Part shown: in pieces, positions 1 through 8,885 of the stretch
How the letters are laid out: each line of letters opens with the position of its first letter
How positions within the stretch are numbered: the first letter of the stretch is position 1
Assembly: GCA_947495425.1 (NCBI GenBank)
Contig: CANLYR010000047.1
Coordinates: 1 to 33,775, forward strand
Reading direction: 5' to 3'
Source: an uncultured Aquimarina sp.
Lineage (GTDB): Bacteria > Bacteroidota > Bacteroidia > Flavobacteriales > Flavobacteriaceae
Length of the DNA stretch: 33,775 nucleotides
The notes under the pieces: model-generated
The model's input: the letters and a program-made list of their open reading frames with translations, nothing else
What the model was told of the DNA's origin: nothing
Databases searched by the model: none
Made by a program: the position numbers and the translations under genes

Positions 1-265
1 GGGGTTTTATTATACTTAAATATACAACAAAACCCTCATATTTACAAGAGTTTTCGTGTTTTATGAAGGTGCCTAAATCAATATGCATGAAAACATAATA
101 CTGCCCTGCTTCAGGGTTTTCGTATTTTTCTTTGATTTCATAGTAGTTTAAAACTTCGATCATCTTTGGGACACTACTTATCAAGGCGATGAATACAATT
201 ATAAACCCGATTCTTCTACGTGCACTTTTATCATTTTTTAGTATGGTGATAAGATCTTTAATCAT
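1..265 (-). CDS. Partial small membrane protein, cut by window edge
   Basis: An open frame starts with ATG at 265 on the minus strand and runs without a stop off the left edge, giving 88 codons of N-terminal sequence. It begins MIKDLITILKND, has a basic stretch (KSARRR), one hydrophobic segment at about residues 18-34, and then a soluble part rich in Tyr, Glu and Lys. The codon pattern is like that of its neighbours, so it is probably a real gene whose C-terminus lies outside the window. I do not recognise the family. It has the same orientation as the carboxylase operon ending at 415 but is separated from it by about 150 bp. No function can be assigned from the visible part. Confidence 0.55.
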   Translation of the reverse strand, partial: MIKDLITILKNDKSARRRIGFIIVFIALISSVPKMIEVLNYYEIKEKYENPEAGQYYVFMHIDLGTFIKHENSCKYEGFVVYLSIIKP

Positions 266-414
266 AATATTTGATTTAACCCGTATTCAAAAGACATTCT
301 CCGGGACAAAGCCTCGGGTTTAGTGTCAAAGATCTAAAATAAGTAATTTTATTCTCTTAATTTTTATAACAGAGCAGTTTTAATTGTGATATCTCTATGG
401 GTCTGTCTAAAACC

Positions 415-1956
415 TTACAAAGGGATATTACCATGCTTTCGTTTTGGTCGATCTACAGTTTTATCCTCGAGCATACTAAATGCTTTTAGGAGCTTACGTC
501 GGGTATGTTGTGGTAAGATAACCTCATCGATGAATCCTCGTTGTGCTGCGCGATACGGATTAGCAAATTTCTCTGCATACTCAGCTTCCTTTTCAGCCAG
601 TTTGGCTGCGGGATCATCTGCGGCTTGTATTTCTCGTTTAAAAATAATCTCACTCGCGCCTTTGGCACCCATCACAGCGATTTCGGCAGTAGGCCAAGCA
701 AAATTAAGATCGGCACCAATGTGTTTTGAGTTCATTACATCATAAGCGCCACCATACGCTTTTCGGGTAATTACAGTGACTTTGGGTACTGTGGCTTCAC
801 TTAATGCGTATAACAATTTTGCCCCGTGAATGATAATTCCGTTCCATTCCTGATCAGTACCAGGTAAGAATCCAGGTACATCGACCAGTACTAATAGCGG
901 AATATTGAAACAATCACAGAAGCGTGTAAAGCGTGCTGCTTTTTTTGAGCTGTTTACATCCAGCACTCCTGCCAAAAACATAGGTTGATTCGCTACGATC
1001 CCGATACTTCTTCCGCCCAGACGGGCAAAGCCTACAATAATATTTTCTGCATATTCCTTATGGATTTCATAAAAAGAATCTTCGTCAATAATACCACCAA
1101 TAACCTCATGCATGTCATACGGTTTGTTGGGATTATCAGGGACAATAGTAGACAGTTGATCTCGTATTTCTTCTTCTAGCGCATAGGGCAAGGTATGAGG
1201 ATCTTCGGCATTACTTTGCGGTAAATAACTTAATAGCTTCTTCACATCTTCCAGACATTCGATATCGTTACCAGACGTTACGTGTGCTACTCCGGATTTT
1301 GTAGCATGTGTACTGGCACCACCTAGCTCTTCTGAGGTCACTTCTTCATTGGTTACGGTTTTAACTACATTGGGACCGGTCACAAACATATAACTGGTAT
1401 CTTCTACCATGAGTGTAAAATCGGTCATTGCTGGGGAGTATACGGCACCACCGGCACAAGGCCCCATGATAGCAGAGATTTGTGGAATCACACCCGATGC
1501 CTGTACGTTTTTATGAAAAATGTCGGCATATCCACCCAGCGAACGAACACCTTCCTGAATCCTGGCACCCCCAGAATCGTTGAGTCCTATCAGTGGTGCT
1601 CCCATTTTGATAGCCATATCCATTACCTTGCAAATTTTTTCAGCATGAGTTTCGGATAATGCCCCACCAAAGACTGTAAAATCTTGTGCAAACACATATA
1701 CCAATCTATGGTCTATGGTCCCATAACCGGTAACTACACCATCCCCGTAGTAGATTTCTTTTTCCATGCCAAAATCAGTAGTACGATGGGTGACCAGAAT
1801 CCCTATTTCTTCAAAAGAACCTTCATCAAGTAAATAGTCAACACGCTCACGGGCGGTTAGTTTTTTCTTTTGATGTTGCTTTTCGATACGTTGTTTACCA
1901 CCTCCTAGCTTTGCTTGATCAATTTTTTCTTGTAGTGCTTTTATTTTTGGATCCAT
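415..1956 (-). CDS. Acyl-CoA carboxylase carboxyltransferase subunit (PccB-like)
   Basis: This 513-aa protein is full length for the beta subunit of propionyl-/acetyl-CoA carboxylases (PccB/AccD5 type). It would transfer the carboxyl group from carboxybiotin to an acyl-CoA in the cytosol. Two crotonase-like halves are expected. Visible signatures are [18 protein letters not shown] (33-50), [10 protein letters not shown] (127-136) and the acyl-CoA oxyanion-hole region [12 protein letters not shown] (165-176). It is the last gene of a minus-strand trio after the biotin carrier and biotin carboxylase (60-bp gap), so the three encode one enzyme. Propionyl-CoA is the likelier substrate for this single-chain CT type, but methylmalonyl-CoA decarboxylase or another acyl-CoA carboxylase cannot be excluded. 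Confidence 0.93.
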   Translation of the reverse strand: MDPKIKALQEKIDQAKLGGGKQRIEKQHQKKKLTARERVDYLLDEGSFEEIGILVTHRTTDFGMEKEIYYGDGVVTGYGTIDHRLVYVFAQDFTVFGGALSETHAEKICKVMDMAIKMGAPLIGLNDSGGARIQEGVRSLGGYADIFHKNVQASGVIPQISAIMGPCAGGAVYSPAMTDFTLMVEDTSYMFVTGPNVVKTVTNEEVTSEELGGASTHATKSGVAHVTSGNDIECLEDVKKLLSYLPQSNAEDPHTLPYALEEEIRDQLSTIVPDNPNKPYDMHEVIGGIIDEDSFYEIHKEYAENIIVGFARLGGRSIGIVANQPMFLAGVLDVNSSKKAARFTRFCDCFNIPLLVLVDVPGFLPGTDQEWNGIIIHGAKLLYALSEATVPKVTVITRKAYGGAYDVMNSKHIGADLNFAWPTAEIAVMGAKGASEIIFKREIQAADDPAAKLAEKEAEYAEKFANPYRAAQRGFIDEVILPQHTRRKLLKAFSMLEDKTVDRPKRKHGNIPL

Positions 1957-2016
1957 ATGTTTTAATGAGAAGTTAATTTTGTAGTTAGCCTTATACAGTT
2001 TGCATACATCATTTTA

Positions 2017-3462
2017 TTATTCACTAACTGGTAATCTTAAAATTTTCTGGTCGTTTTGATAGTGTTTCATAGCCATCAGTGCAGCTATTTTGGCTTCTGC
2101 AGCTGTTGTTTCTTTTATTTTTTCTGCGGAATAGTGCTTTTTGACAAAATGGGTATCAAAATTACCAGAGCGAAACGCTTCGTGCTCACAAACAAATTTT
2201 CCGAAGGGGAGCGTCGTTTCCACACCTTCTACATGATACTCTGCGATGGCTTTGATCATAAGTTGAATAGCTTCTTCACGGGTCTTGCCATACGTAATAA
2301 GTTTGGCTAGCATAGGATCATAGTAGATAGGGATATCCATCCCTTCTTCAAAACCATTATCTACTCTAATCCCGTCTCCAACAGGAATTTGATAGATATC
2401 CAAATGCCCTACACTAGGTAAAAAATCGTTCAAAGGATCTTCGGCATATACACGTAGTTCTAAAGCGTGTCCTTGTATAGTAAGATCTTCTTGGGTTATG
2501 GGCAGTTTTTCGCCTCGCGCTACTTTGATCTGCAACTCGACCAAATCTGTTCCGGTGATTAATTCGGTTACGGGATGTTCTACCTGTAATCGTGTATTCA
2601 TTTCCAGAAAATAGAAGTTGTGTTTTTCATCTAAAAGAAACTCCACCGTTCCTGCTCCAATATAATCGCAAGCTTTTGCTACTTTTACAGCTGCTTCTCC
2701 CATTCTTGAGCGCAACTCTGGTGTGAGTACAGCAGAAGGTGCTTCTTCTACCACTTTTTGGTGTCTGCGTTGTACACTACATTCTCTTTCGAATAAATGA
2801 ATCACATTGCCGTGACTGTCTGCCATCACCTGGATTTCGATATGTCGTGGTGAGGCAACATATTTTTCTATAAACACAGAACCATCTCCAAATGCCGAAG
2901 TAGCTTCGCTAATGGCACGCTGCATTTGCGATTCGAGTTCTTCTTCTTTTTCTACGACACGCATTCCTTTTCCACCACCTCCCGCAGAGGCTTTGATTAA
3001 AATAGGATAACCAATATCCTTGGCTATAGCTTTGGCTTTGTTGACATCGGTGATCGCTTGATCGATACCTGGCACCATGGGGATATCGTAGGCTTTTACT
3101 GCTTCTTTGGCAGCTAATTTGCTACCCATGACTTGTATTGCATTTGGTTTTGGACCAATAAATATAAGGTTGTTCTTTTCTACTGCCGCAGCAAAGTCTG
3201 CATTCTCACTAAGAAATCCGTACCCGGGATGTATAGCATCTACCTGTAGCTGCTGAGCAACCTCAATGATTTTGGATCCTAATAGATAAGATTGATTTGA
3301 AGGTGCCTCACCAATACAAACGGCTTCATCAGCAAATTTTACATGGGGCGCATTGCGATCTATAGTAGAATATACAGCTACAGTCTTAATACCCATTTTT
3401 TGTGCAGTAGTCATTACTCTGATGGCAATTTCACCTCTGTTTGCTACTAATATTTTTTTCAT
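2017..3462 (-). CDS. accC: Biotin carboxylase subunit of acyl-CoA carboxylase (AccC-like)
   Basis: The 481-aa ATP-grasp enzyme carboxylates biotin on the carrier protein using ATP and bicarbonate. It begins with the canonical KKILVANRGEIAIRV. It has the glycine-rich ATP loop GGGGKGM (161-167), ERECSVQRRHQK (225-236) and the catalytic segment FLEMNTRLQVEHPVTE (285-300). The length suits a stand-alone biotin carboxylase rather than a fused alpha chain, and the separate carrier gene just upstream agrees. It is the middle gene of the operon, 48 bp after the carrier stop and 60 bp before the carboxyltransferase start. The symbol is given for the family; this copy may serve propionyl-CoA rather than fatty-acid synthesis. 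Confidence 0.93.
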   Translation of the reverse strand: MKKILVANRGEIAIRVMTTAQKMGIKTVAVYSTIDRNAPHVKFADEAVCIGEAPSNQSYLLGSKIIEVAQQLQVDAIHPGYGFLSENADFAAAVEKNNLIFIGPKPNAIQVMGSKLAAKEAVKAYDIPMVPGIDQAITDVNKAKAIAKDIGYPILIKASAGGGGKGMRVVEKEEELESQMQRAISEATSAFGDGSVFIEKYVASPRHIEIQVMADSHGNVIHLFERECSVQRRHQKVVEEAPSAVLTPELRSRMGEAAVKVAKACDYIGAGTVEFLLDEKHNFYFLEMNTRLQVEHPVTELITGTDLVELQIKVARGEKLPITQEDLTIQGHALELRVYAEDPLNDFLPSVGHLDIYQIPVGDGIRVDNGFEEGMDIPIYYDPMLAKLITYGKTREEAIQLMIKAIAEYHVEGVETTLPFGKFVCEHEAFRSGNFDTHFVKKHYSAEKIKETTAAEAKIAALMAMKHYQNDQKILRLPVSE

Positions 3463-3510
3463 AGTGTATTGAATTAGAACGTATCGTTCTATTAAATGCT
3501 CGTTTCGAGC

Positions 3511-3996
3511 TTATTCGAATTCGATTAACAACTGACCTTTATCTACAGCATCGCCTTTGGTGGCAGCGATAGATTTTATAACACCATCTCTTGGTGAAAG
3601 AATCACGTTTTCCATTTTCATAGCTTCTAAAATCAACAAAGGATCATCTTCTTTAACTTCTTGCCCGGTGGTAACGTGTAAATCTAAAAGTAGCCCTGGC
3701 ATTGGTGCTTTGATAGTATTTACCTGTTTCGAAGATCCTATGGAAAAGCCCATTGCCGCGATTTGCAGATCAAGTGCATTGGCAATAACTACTTCATAGG
3801 CCGTATTATTTACTTTAATTGTATATGTTTTGTTGTTGAAATCGGTGGCTACAATCTCCGTTTGGTACGATGAGTTTTTATATAGAATATGATGTTCTGT
3901 CTCTGAAGTGGCTATTGCATCTATTTGTGAAATATCTCGATCTGTCAAATCAAATTCAAAAGATGAGTCTACCCGAACCTTGTATGTGTTACTCAT
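3511..3996 (-). CDS. Biotin carboxyl carrier protein of acyl-CoA carboxylase
   Basis: This 161-aa protein carries the biotin that shuttles between the carboxylase and the carboxyltransferase. The C-terminal biotinyl domain (about 92-161) has APMPG and the biotinylation motif EAMKM, with Lys127 as the acceptor. The N-terminal half (1-90) is a beta-rich region, as in carriers of the methylmalonyl-CoA decarboxylase/propionyl-CoA carboxylase type, and lacks the Ala/Pro-rich linker of E. coli AccB. It is the first gene of the trio, and its upstream region (3997-4127) is shared with the divergent LysE-type gene and must hold the operon promoter. I could not place a full consensus promoter there. 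Confidence 0.9.
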   Translation of the reverse strand: MSNTYKVRVDSSFEFDLTDRDISQIDAIATSETEHHILYKNSSYQTEIVATDFNNKTYTIKVNNTAYEVVIANALDLQIAAMGFSIGSSKQVNTIKAPMPGLLLDLHVTTGQEVKEDDPLLILEAMKMENVILSPRDGVIKSIAATKGDAVDKGQLLIEFE

Positions 3997-4127
3997 AAGA
4001 TTTCTGTGTTTTTCTTAATTTGAAGGATTAAATTGAACCATTTCTTAGGGAAAAAGCAAATTAATTAAGAATTTATTGAGAGTTTTATAGTAACTTTTTC
4101 GGGTTTGAATTACAATATAAGCAGTAG

Positions 4128-4727
4128 ATGTCATTTATAGAAGGTTTTAGTATTGGATTAGGAATGATTATTTTTATAGGTCCAGTTTTCTTTTTGTTAC
4201 TAAACAGTACCCTTCAATTTGGAGTAAAAGCAGGAGTGGCTGTAGCTTTTGGTATCATTTTTAGTGATTTTGTATGTGTTGGGTTATGCTACTATGGGTT
4301 TTCGTCACTACTTAATATAGAACAACATCAGTTTTGGATCGGAATAATAGGTAGTGTGATACTATTTGGTATGGGAATAACTTACGTATTTAAAGAAGTA
4401 GCAATACCAGAACATAATATATTGAATGCAAAAGGATTCCAAACGTTCTTTTTAAAAGGCTTTAATATCAATTTTTTTAATCCATTCGTTTTTGCCGTTT
4501 GGATTGGTGTTTATCAATACGGAAAATCAAAATATCTGAATCAGGAGCTATTTATTATTTTTTTGATGGCTGTGTTATTAGGAATTTTAACGACTGATGT
4601 ATTGAAGGTGCTTTTGTCTAAAAAAGTTAAAGGATTTATATCTCCAAAAAGGCTTACTATATTTTTTAAAGGAACAGGGATCATTTTGATGCTCTTTGCT
4701 ATTCGATTATTGTATTTGGTGTGGTAA
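4128..4727 (+). CDS. LysE/RhtB-family amino-acid exporter
   Basis: The 199-aa integral membrane protein has the length and layout of LysE/RhtB exporters, with about six hydrophobic segments. It starts MSFIEGFSIGLGMIIFIGPVF, where the conserved Gly-Pro of helix 1 in this family appears (IGPVFFLL). A later NFFNPFVFAVW matches the internal N-P-x3 motif of the second repeat. It probably exports an amino acid or small metabolite; the substrate cannot be read from sequence. It is divergent from the carboxylase operon and 58 bp ahead of the DUF1761 gene, which has its own promoter element. Confidence 0.85.
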   Translation: MSFIEGFSIGLGMIIFIGPVFFLLLNSTLQFGVKAGVAVAFGIIFSDFVCVGLCYYGFSSLLNIEQHQFWIGIIGSVILFGMGITYVFKEVAIPEHNILNAKGFQTFFLKGFNINFFNPFVFAVWIGVYQYGKSKYLNQELFIIFLMAVLLGILTTDVLKVLLSKKVKGFISPKRLTIFFKGTGIILMLFAIRLLYLVW

Positions 4728-4729
4728 AA

Positions 4730-4757
4730 TTGATGAATAGGATTTTACTTATATTTG
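4730..4757 (+). promoter_or_regulatory. Bacteroidota-type promoter for DUF1761 gene
   Basis: TATATTTG at 4750-4757 is a perfect match to the TAnnTTTG -7 element of the Bacteroidota primary sigma factor. A TTG at 4730-4732 sits 17 nt upstream, where the -33 element (TTG/TTTG) is expected. The predicted start of transcription is near 4763, giving a short leader to the ATG at 4786. Placement between two co-directional genes suggests that the downstream gene can be transcribed on its own. Confidence 0.5.
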
Positions 4758-4785
4758 AGTATAACAACCTTAAAAACAAATCAAT

Positions 4786-5286
4786 ATGGAATTTAATTTT
4801 TTGATTGCAGCAGTAGCTGCCTTAATACCTATGGTGTTAGGGTTTATCTGGTACAATCCAAAAGTATTTGGAACAGTCTGGATGAAAGCGTGTGGGTTCA
4901 CTACCGAGGATCTAAAGGGAGGTAACATGGCTTTGATTTTTATCTTGAGCTATGTGTTTAGTTTTTTTCTGGCTACAATGGTCAATATCTTAGTGATTCA
5001 TCAGTTTGGGTTCTTTTCTACGCTAATGAATGATCCTGATTTGATGAAAGAAGGAACAGAAACCTATCAATATGCTCAGGACTTTATGACAAAATATGGG
5101 AGTAACTTTAGGACGTTCAAGCATGGGGCTTTTCATGGTGCACTTACAGGAGTATTCTTTGTATTACCTGTATTAGGGACCAACGCATTATTTGAAAGAA
5201 AAGGATTTAAATATATTCTTGTCAACGTAGGGTATTGGACAGCATGTCTAGCACTAATGGGCGGGATAATTTGCCAGTTTGCATAA
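4786..5286 (+). CDS. DUF1761-family membrane protein
   Basis: The 166-aa protein shows the DUF1761 pattern: an N-terminal helix (FLIAAVAALIPMVLGFIWY) followed directly by NPKVFG and W-MKACG, then three further hydrophobic segments (about 47-68, 115-130, 143-163). The family is a four-helix inner-membrane protein of unknown function, common in Bacteroidota. A loop of about 40 residues (75-112) rich in Asp, Lys and Tyr lies between helices 2 and 3. The gene ends at the shared terminator 5306-5335, where it converges on the YdjM-type gene. Confidence 0.85.
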   Translation: MEFNFLIAAVAALIPMVLGFIWYNPKVFGTVWMKACGFTTEDLKGGNMALIFILSYVFSFFLATMVNILVIHQFGFFSTLMNDPDLMKEGTETYQYAQDFMTKYGSNFRTFKHGAFHGALTGVFFVLPVLGTNALFERKGFKYILVNVGYWTACLALMGGIICQFA

Positions 5287-5305
5287 CTTATTGGTGTACA
5301 TATAG

Positions 5306-5335
5306 AAAAGGATCTGAATTTTTAGATCCTTTTTT
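5306..5335. terminator. Bidirectional rho-independent terminator
   Basis: AAAAGGATCT (5306-5315) pairs perfectly with AGATCCTTTT (5324-5333) across an 8-nt loop, followed by T residues on the plus strand and flanked by A residues on the other side. It lies between convergent genes ending at 5286 (+) and 5334 (-). The stop codon of the minus-strand gene sits inside the T-tract. It probably serves both. Confidence 0.8.
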
Positions 5336-6347
5336 ATGTTTTGTTACCAAGTACTCTGCTCGCCAATTTTTTCAGTAATGGAGAAACATTATTCATATCG
5401 CGCGCTCTTTCTTTAGCGATTAACTTTCCATTCTCATCATAATACAATTCATAGCTAAACACAAAACGTTTGGCCTGATTACCTATGCCCAATGTTCCAA
5501 ACCTAAGGTCATTAAAATAGATATGATCTTCAAGTTTTTCAATAGTATACCACCCTTCAGATAGTTTTATTAATCTTGGTATAAGGGGATCATTTTTCAT
5601 TTCGCCTAGTAAACTATGATTTTTAGGAAATGCTGAAAATTCAATATGATCATTTTTATCTAATAACGAATAATAACCAATCAAAAATGAGTCATCAGTT
5701 TCTACATTGGCAGTCCATAAGATACTATTTAGGGGTGTAGGACGTGTTTGTATCTCATTATATTTGATGTGTTGGTTTTCTAAACTAGTAGAAAAACGAG
5801 TGCTGGCAATGTGCTGTGCTACTAATGTGATGATCATATAGCAGCTACTTATACATAACCCCAGCGTATTGATCTTGCTCCTTTTTGAGTGTATCCGTTT
5901 GTAGCACATGGCAATTATAACACAAACCAAAAATGGCAGTGTATATAATGGATCAACTACAAAAATATTGCTGATGGCTACTCTATAATCGAAAGGCCAA
6001 AACAATTGTGTCCCCCATGTAGTAAATGCATCGAGAATAGGATGTGTAAACAATCCTAAAAACATAAGTTTGGACCAGTCTTTCCAATTTGCTTCTTTGT
6101 TTTTATATAGTTTTGAAATCAACCACCCGAAGAGTGGTGCAGCTGCTATGCTAAATAAGATAGAATGTGAAAATCCTCTGTGTAACTCATTGGCAGTTAC
6201 GTTATCTACAAAAAACTTTGATACTACATCAAGATCGGGAATGGTTCCGGCGATGGCACCCCATAACATAGCTTTATTACCTACTTTTTTTCCGAGAACA
6301 GCTTCTCCTACCGCAGCGCCTAGTACAATCTGGGTTAATGAATCCAT
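5334..6347 (-). CDS. YdjM-type membrane-bound metal-dependent hydrolase
   Basis: The 337-aa protein belongs to the YdjM/DUF457 family of inner-membrane metal-dependent hydrolases. The N-terminus MDSLTQIVLGAAVGEAVLGK is typical. PDLD (37-40), HRGFSHS (56-62), THPILDAFTTWG (101-112) and a later DY/DP pair supply the His/Asp metal ligands of the family. About five hydrophobic segments occupy the first 190 residues, and the last 150 form a soluble domain. The substrate is unknown. It follows the FemAB/GNAT-like gene after 8 bp on the same strand, so the two are co-transcribed. Confidence 0.85.
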   Translation of the reverse strand: MDSLTQIVLGAAVGEAVLGKKVGNKAMLWGAIAGTIPDLDVVSKFFVDNVTANELHRGFSHSILFSIAAAPLFGWLISKLYKNKEANWKDWSKLMFLGLFTHPILDAFTTWGTQLFWPFDYRVAISNIFVVDPLYTLPFLVCVIIAMCYKRIHSKRSKINTLGLCISSCYMIITLVAQHIASTRFSTSLENQHIKYNEIQTRPTPLNSILWTANVETDDSFLIGYYSLLDKNDHIEFSAFPKNHSLLGEMKNDPLIPRLIKLSEGWYTIEKLEDHIYFNDLRFGTLGIGNQAKRFVFSYELYYDENGKLIAKERARDMNNVSPLLKKLASRVLGNKT

Positions 6348-6355
6348 ATGCTATA

Positions 6356-7546
6356 TTAGTCTAGTTGAAGTTTGAATGGATTTCTAACTTCGTATTCGCT
6401 TGGCGAAATTAGCTCTACTAATGGTTTTAGAAGCGTATTTGAAATAGAATTGCCATGTCGAACATATAATTTCATTGCTACAGGTTTAGCACCCACACTA
6501 CTTTTTATAATTTCTGCAGTTCTTCCTAATCTAAGTTCAGTTGCTTTTTTTGATATCGCTAGGTCAACATAATCGTATAACATTTTTTGATAAACAGCAT
6601 ACTTTTTATTGTAACTATAATCTATCCCTATGTGATTTGCATCTATAACCTGATCCAAAATAAACGATGTGGTAAAGCCTACTAGTTTCTGATCAAGAAA
6701 ATACCCTCTAAAAATAAATGTATCTCCTAGAGATTCCTTGAGGTTCTTAAACGTAGAAGCATTGAGTTTTCCAATCTTAAAATCTGCCTTTTCAATTACA
6801 GATAAATACAATGTGTTGATTTCATTCTCAAAGGTAATTATATCTTTCTTTGAGAAATTTTTGACCGTAATCGCTTCAGATTTTTTAAAAACTTTTTTGG
6901 CTCTGGTCCTAAATTTTGTTTTCATACTAGCCAGATAATCTGTAAAAGTATGCCAGTTAGGGTGAATACTTAGGACCATATTAACATCGATTTTAAATTC
7001 TCTGAAATCATGATCTTTGATGTAATCGCTAGTATCAAAAGAATGAGGCCAGAACTCTTTAAGCAATATAAAAGAAGGTTTATCTGAGTTTTTGGACTTT
7101 CGGATCTCTCGAAGGGCATTTGAAAGGTTTTCAAAAGCATCTTTTGCATCAAGATGATCCGAATTGTATAAAAAACCATGTTCTCCACATGAAAATAGAT
7201 TGCCGCATACCAAGACTTTTACATCTAAATTTTTAAATAATGTATTTTTTATGGCATCTCCCATGCTGCAAGGAAATTCTTGAAATTTTAACTGTGCAGA
7301 ATTAAATGTAATGAGTTGTGCTACAGCAATCGCCACAGGGGTTTCTTTATCATAAAACAAAATATATCTAAATGTGATAGTTTCTGAAAGCGTATCTTCT
7401 AATGTTTTTAGATATGCCAGAGAAAGAAAAGTAGTGTTTTTAGTATTGACTTTATTCCAATCCTTAGTAGGAATATCATTAATTTTACTATAGTATGAAT
7501 AGCGTAATGATGTTGAAGAACATCTATTTTTTATCTTTTCTAGCAT
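6356..7546 (-). CDS. GNAT/FemAB-like acyl- or aminoacyl-transferase
   Basis: A 396-aa soluble protein resembling the peptidogalycan/FemAB-like GNAT fold (BioF2-like acetyltransferase group). The N-terminal half (about 25-190) looks like a first GNAT-type lobe. The second lobe (about 200-370) contains the basic run MKTKFRTRAKKVFKKS, then GYFLDQKLVGFTTSF and ANHIGIDYSYNKKYAVYQ, a strand pattern typical of acetyl-CoA- or aminoacyl-binding GNAT cores. The LRLGRTAEIIKSSVGA segment is also seen in such proteins. A likely role is modification of a cell-envelope or lipid-linked substrate, but this is inference. It is first in a two-gene unit with the membrane hydrolase. Confidence 0.65.
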   Translation of the reverse strand: MLEKIKNRCSSTSLRYSYYSKINDIPTKDWNKVNTKNTTFLSLAYLKTLEDTLSETITFRYILFYDKETPVAIAVAQLITFNSAQLKFQEFPCSMGDAIKNTLFKNLDVKVLVCGNLFSCGEHGFLYNSDHLDAKDAFENLSNALREIRKSKNSDKPSFILLKEFWPHSFDTSDYIKDHDFREFKIDVNMVLSIHPNWHTFTDYLASMKTKFRTRAKKVFKKSEAITVKNFSKKDIITFENEINTLYLSVIEKADFKIGKLNASTFKNLKESLGDTFIFRGYFLDQKLVGFTTSFILDQVIDANHIGIDYSYNKKYAVYQKMLYDYVDLAISKKATELRLGRTAEIIKSSVGAKPVAMKLYVRHGNSISNTLLKPLVELISPSEYEVRNPFKLQLD

Positions 7547-7589
7547 AAATTTTTTACAGAAATTTCAGAAGTGTTCCTCTGAATGATTT

Positions 7590-7597
7590 CAAAATTA
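7590..7597 (-). promoter_or_regulatory. Putative -7 element for GNAT/YdjM unit
   Basis: Read on the minus strand this is TAATTTTG, a perfect TAnnTTTG. It would start transcription near 7584, about 38 nt before the ATG at 7546. No convincing -33 TTTG is at the usual distance, so the call rests on one element. Confidence 0.35.
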
Positions 7598-8086
7598 CAT
7601 TTATTTTTTTAGTTTGTATGATTAGAATATCAAAACTCACCAGTTGTGTAAGTTAATTCTTTTATTCTGAATTGATCGATTCGAATGCTTCGACAGGAGT
7701 AATAATCCAGACATATACTATAGTTGGTTGTAATACTATGTTAAAAGAATTGATACTGCAGGGCAAAAATTAAATAAATAATTTGCCCGTGGTTAGCATC
7801 ACAAGAAGGATAAGTAAGTACGTTTTATTTTACAATTCCTACTTAATTCTGTTGATGTTTGTTGCAGAAAACGTTCGATCTCTGGATACATTAAACATTG
7901 TAATGAAGCTTTAATTTTAATAAATCTTATAAATTTACAATTCTATTTTACAGCCAAAAGTATTGCTTACATTTCAAAAATCAGAATAAGTATTTCATTT
8001 CTAATTAATATTTATTAATTTTCCGTATATTATTTACGGTAAAACCATAATTTATCAATTACTGTAACCTTCAAAATTACCCCTAC
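7598..8086. other. AT-rich intergenic spacer with short inverted repeats
   Basis: This is most of a 540-bp spacer (7547-8086) between divergent genes. I see no convincing coding frame. It holds a hairpin at 7761-7788 (GGGCAAA paired with TTTGCCC, extendable by AAT/ATT), an AT palindrome at 8003-8020 (AATTAATA and TATTAATT around TT), and CCGTA/TACGG arms at 8023-8039. The last two lie 48-84 bp ahead of the secreted-protein gene and may mark its control region. No TAnnTTTG element was found for that gene. Confidence 0.4.
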
Positions 8087-8791
8087 ATGAAGAATTATAT
8101 ATTTAATTTGATACTCTTACTTAGTATTCAATCGTCTGTTTTTTCTCAAATTAGCGCAAATTCATTAATGGGTCTTCCTATGGCTACAACTGCCGAAATA
8201 AATGCAATTACAGGAGCAAGGGAGGGTTCTTTAGTATATGATACCGATGCTAACCGAGTGTATGAATTCACTGATGTTGGCTGGCAAGAATTATTGACTA
8301 CTGGTAATGTATACGCAGGAGCTTTTCAGGTTTCTGCGGCCGGAGTGGTCAATGTTACTGGAATTCCCTTTAGACCAACTTCAGTTACTTTTACGGCACA
8401 TGCTAACGTAGAAAGTTTTAATCTTAATACAGATAATGGAACGGTTAATAATGATAGAGGAATTCGTAATGCTTTTGGTACAATGAATGGATTTGCCAGA
8501 GATGATGCAGGGAGTATTACTCAACAAGTTATTTATGTGGGTGCACATGGTAATTCGGTTAATGACATATCAAGATTTACTTCAAATACAAATTCGATAG
8601 GCTTACGATATGGCGATCAGAATGGTCAATTTTTAGGAAGTATTCTGGGGAATCTTACTTCATTTGACCCTAATGGTTTTACTATGAATGTGACCTATAC
8701 CAATGGTAATGTAACTAACGCAGCTAATAATGTGTTACCAGGAGATATAAATAATGAAGGAATTGTAGTTTTATACACTGCGTACAGGTAA
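8087..8791 (+). CDS. Secreted protein with LVYDTD-type motif
   Basis: The 234-aa protein starts with a signal peptide (about 1-20, ending SVFS before QISANS). Residues 26-67 show the pattern GLPMATTAEINAITGAREGS, then LVYDTDANRVYEFTDVGW. This is a segment I associate with Bacteroidota secreted and tail-fibre-like proteins (G-LVYDT-x-Y-x-W). The remainder is rich in Asn, Thr, Gly and beta-forming residues with no Cys, so a beta-sandwich or beta-helical extracellular domain is likely. No type IX C-terminal sorting domain is apparent. It stands alone after a long spacer and converges on the sugar-oxidation operon. The function is unknown. Confidence 0.7.
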   Translation: MKNYIFNLILLLSIQSSVFSQISANSLMGLPMATTAEINAITGAREGSLVYDTDANRVYEFTDVGWQELLTTGNVYAGAFQVSAAGVVNVTGIPFRPTSVTFTAHANVESFNLNTDNGTVNNDRGIRNAFGTMNGFARDDAGSITQQVIYVGAHGNSVNDISRFTSNTNSIGLRYGDQNGQFLGSILGNLTSFDPNGFTMNVTYTNGNVTNAANNVLPGDINNEGIVVLYTAYR

Positions 8792-8885
8792 TCGAATTTA
8801 AATATTTAGGAATTTAATCTTACCAGCTCATCGTTTTATCCATGTTATCTCATGCTTTTTATCTGAATATGTTCGTCTACACAAA

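Noticed and set aside
271..330. GC-rich CCGGG/CTCGGG patch as terminator of the carboxylase operon
   Set aside because: The arms do not pair as a real inverted repeat and there is no T-tract on the minus strand.
386..745. 119-aa plus-strand frame inside the carboxyltransferase gene
   Set aside because: It is antisense to a well-conserved gene and has no features of its own. Other frames opposite the sugar operon were rejected for the same reason.
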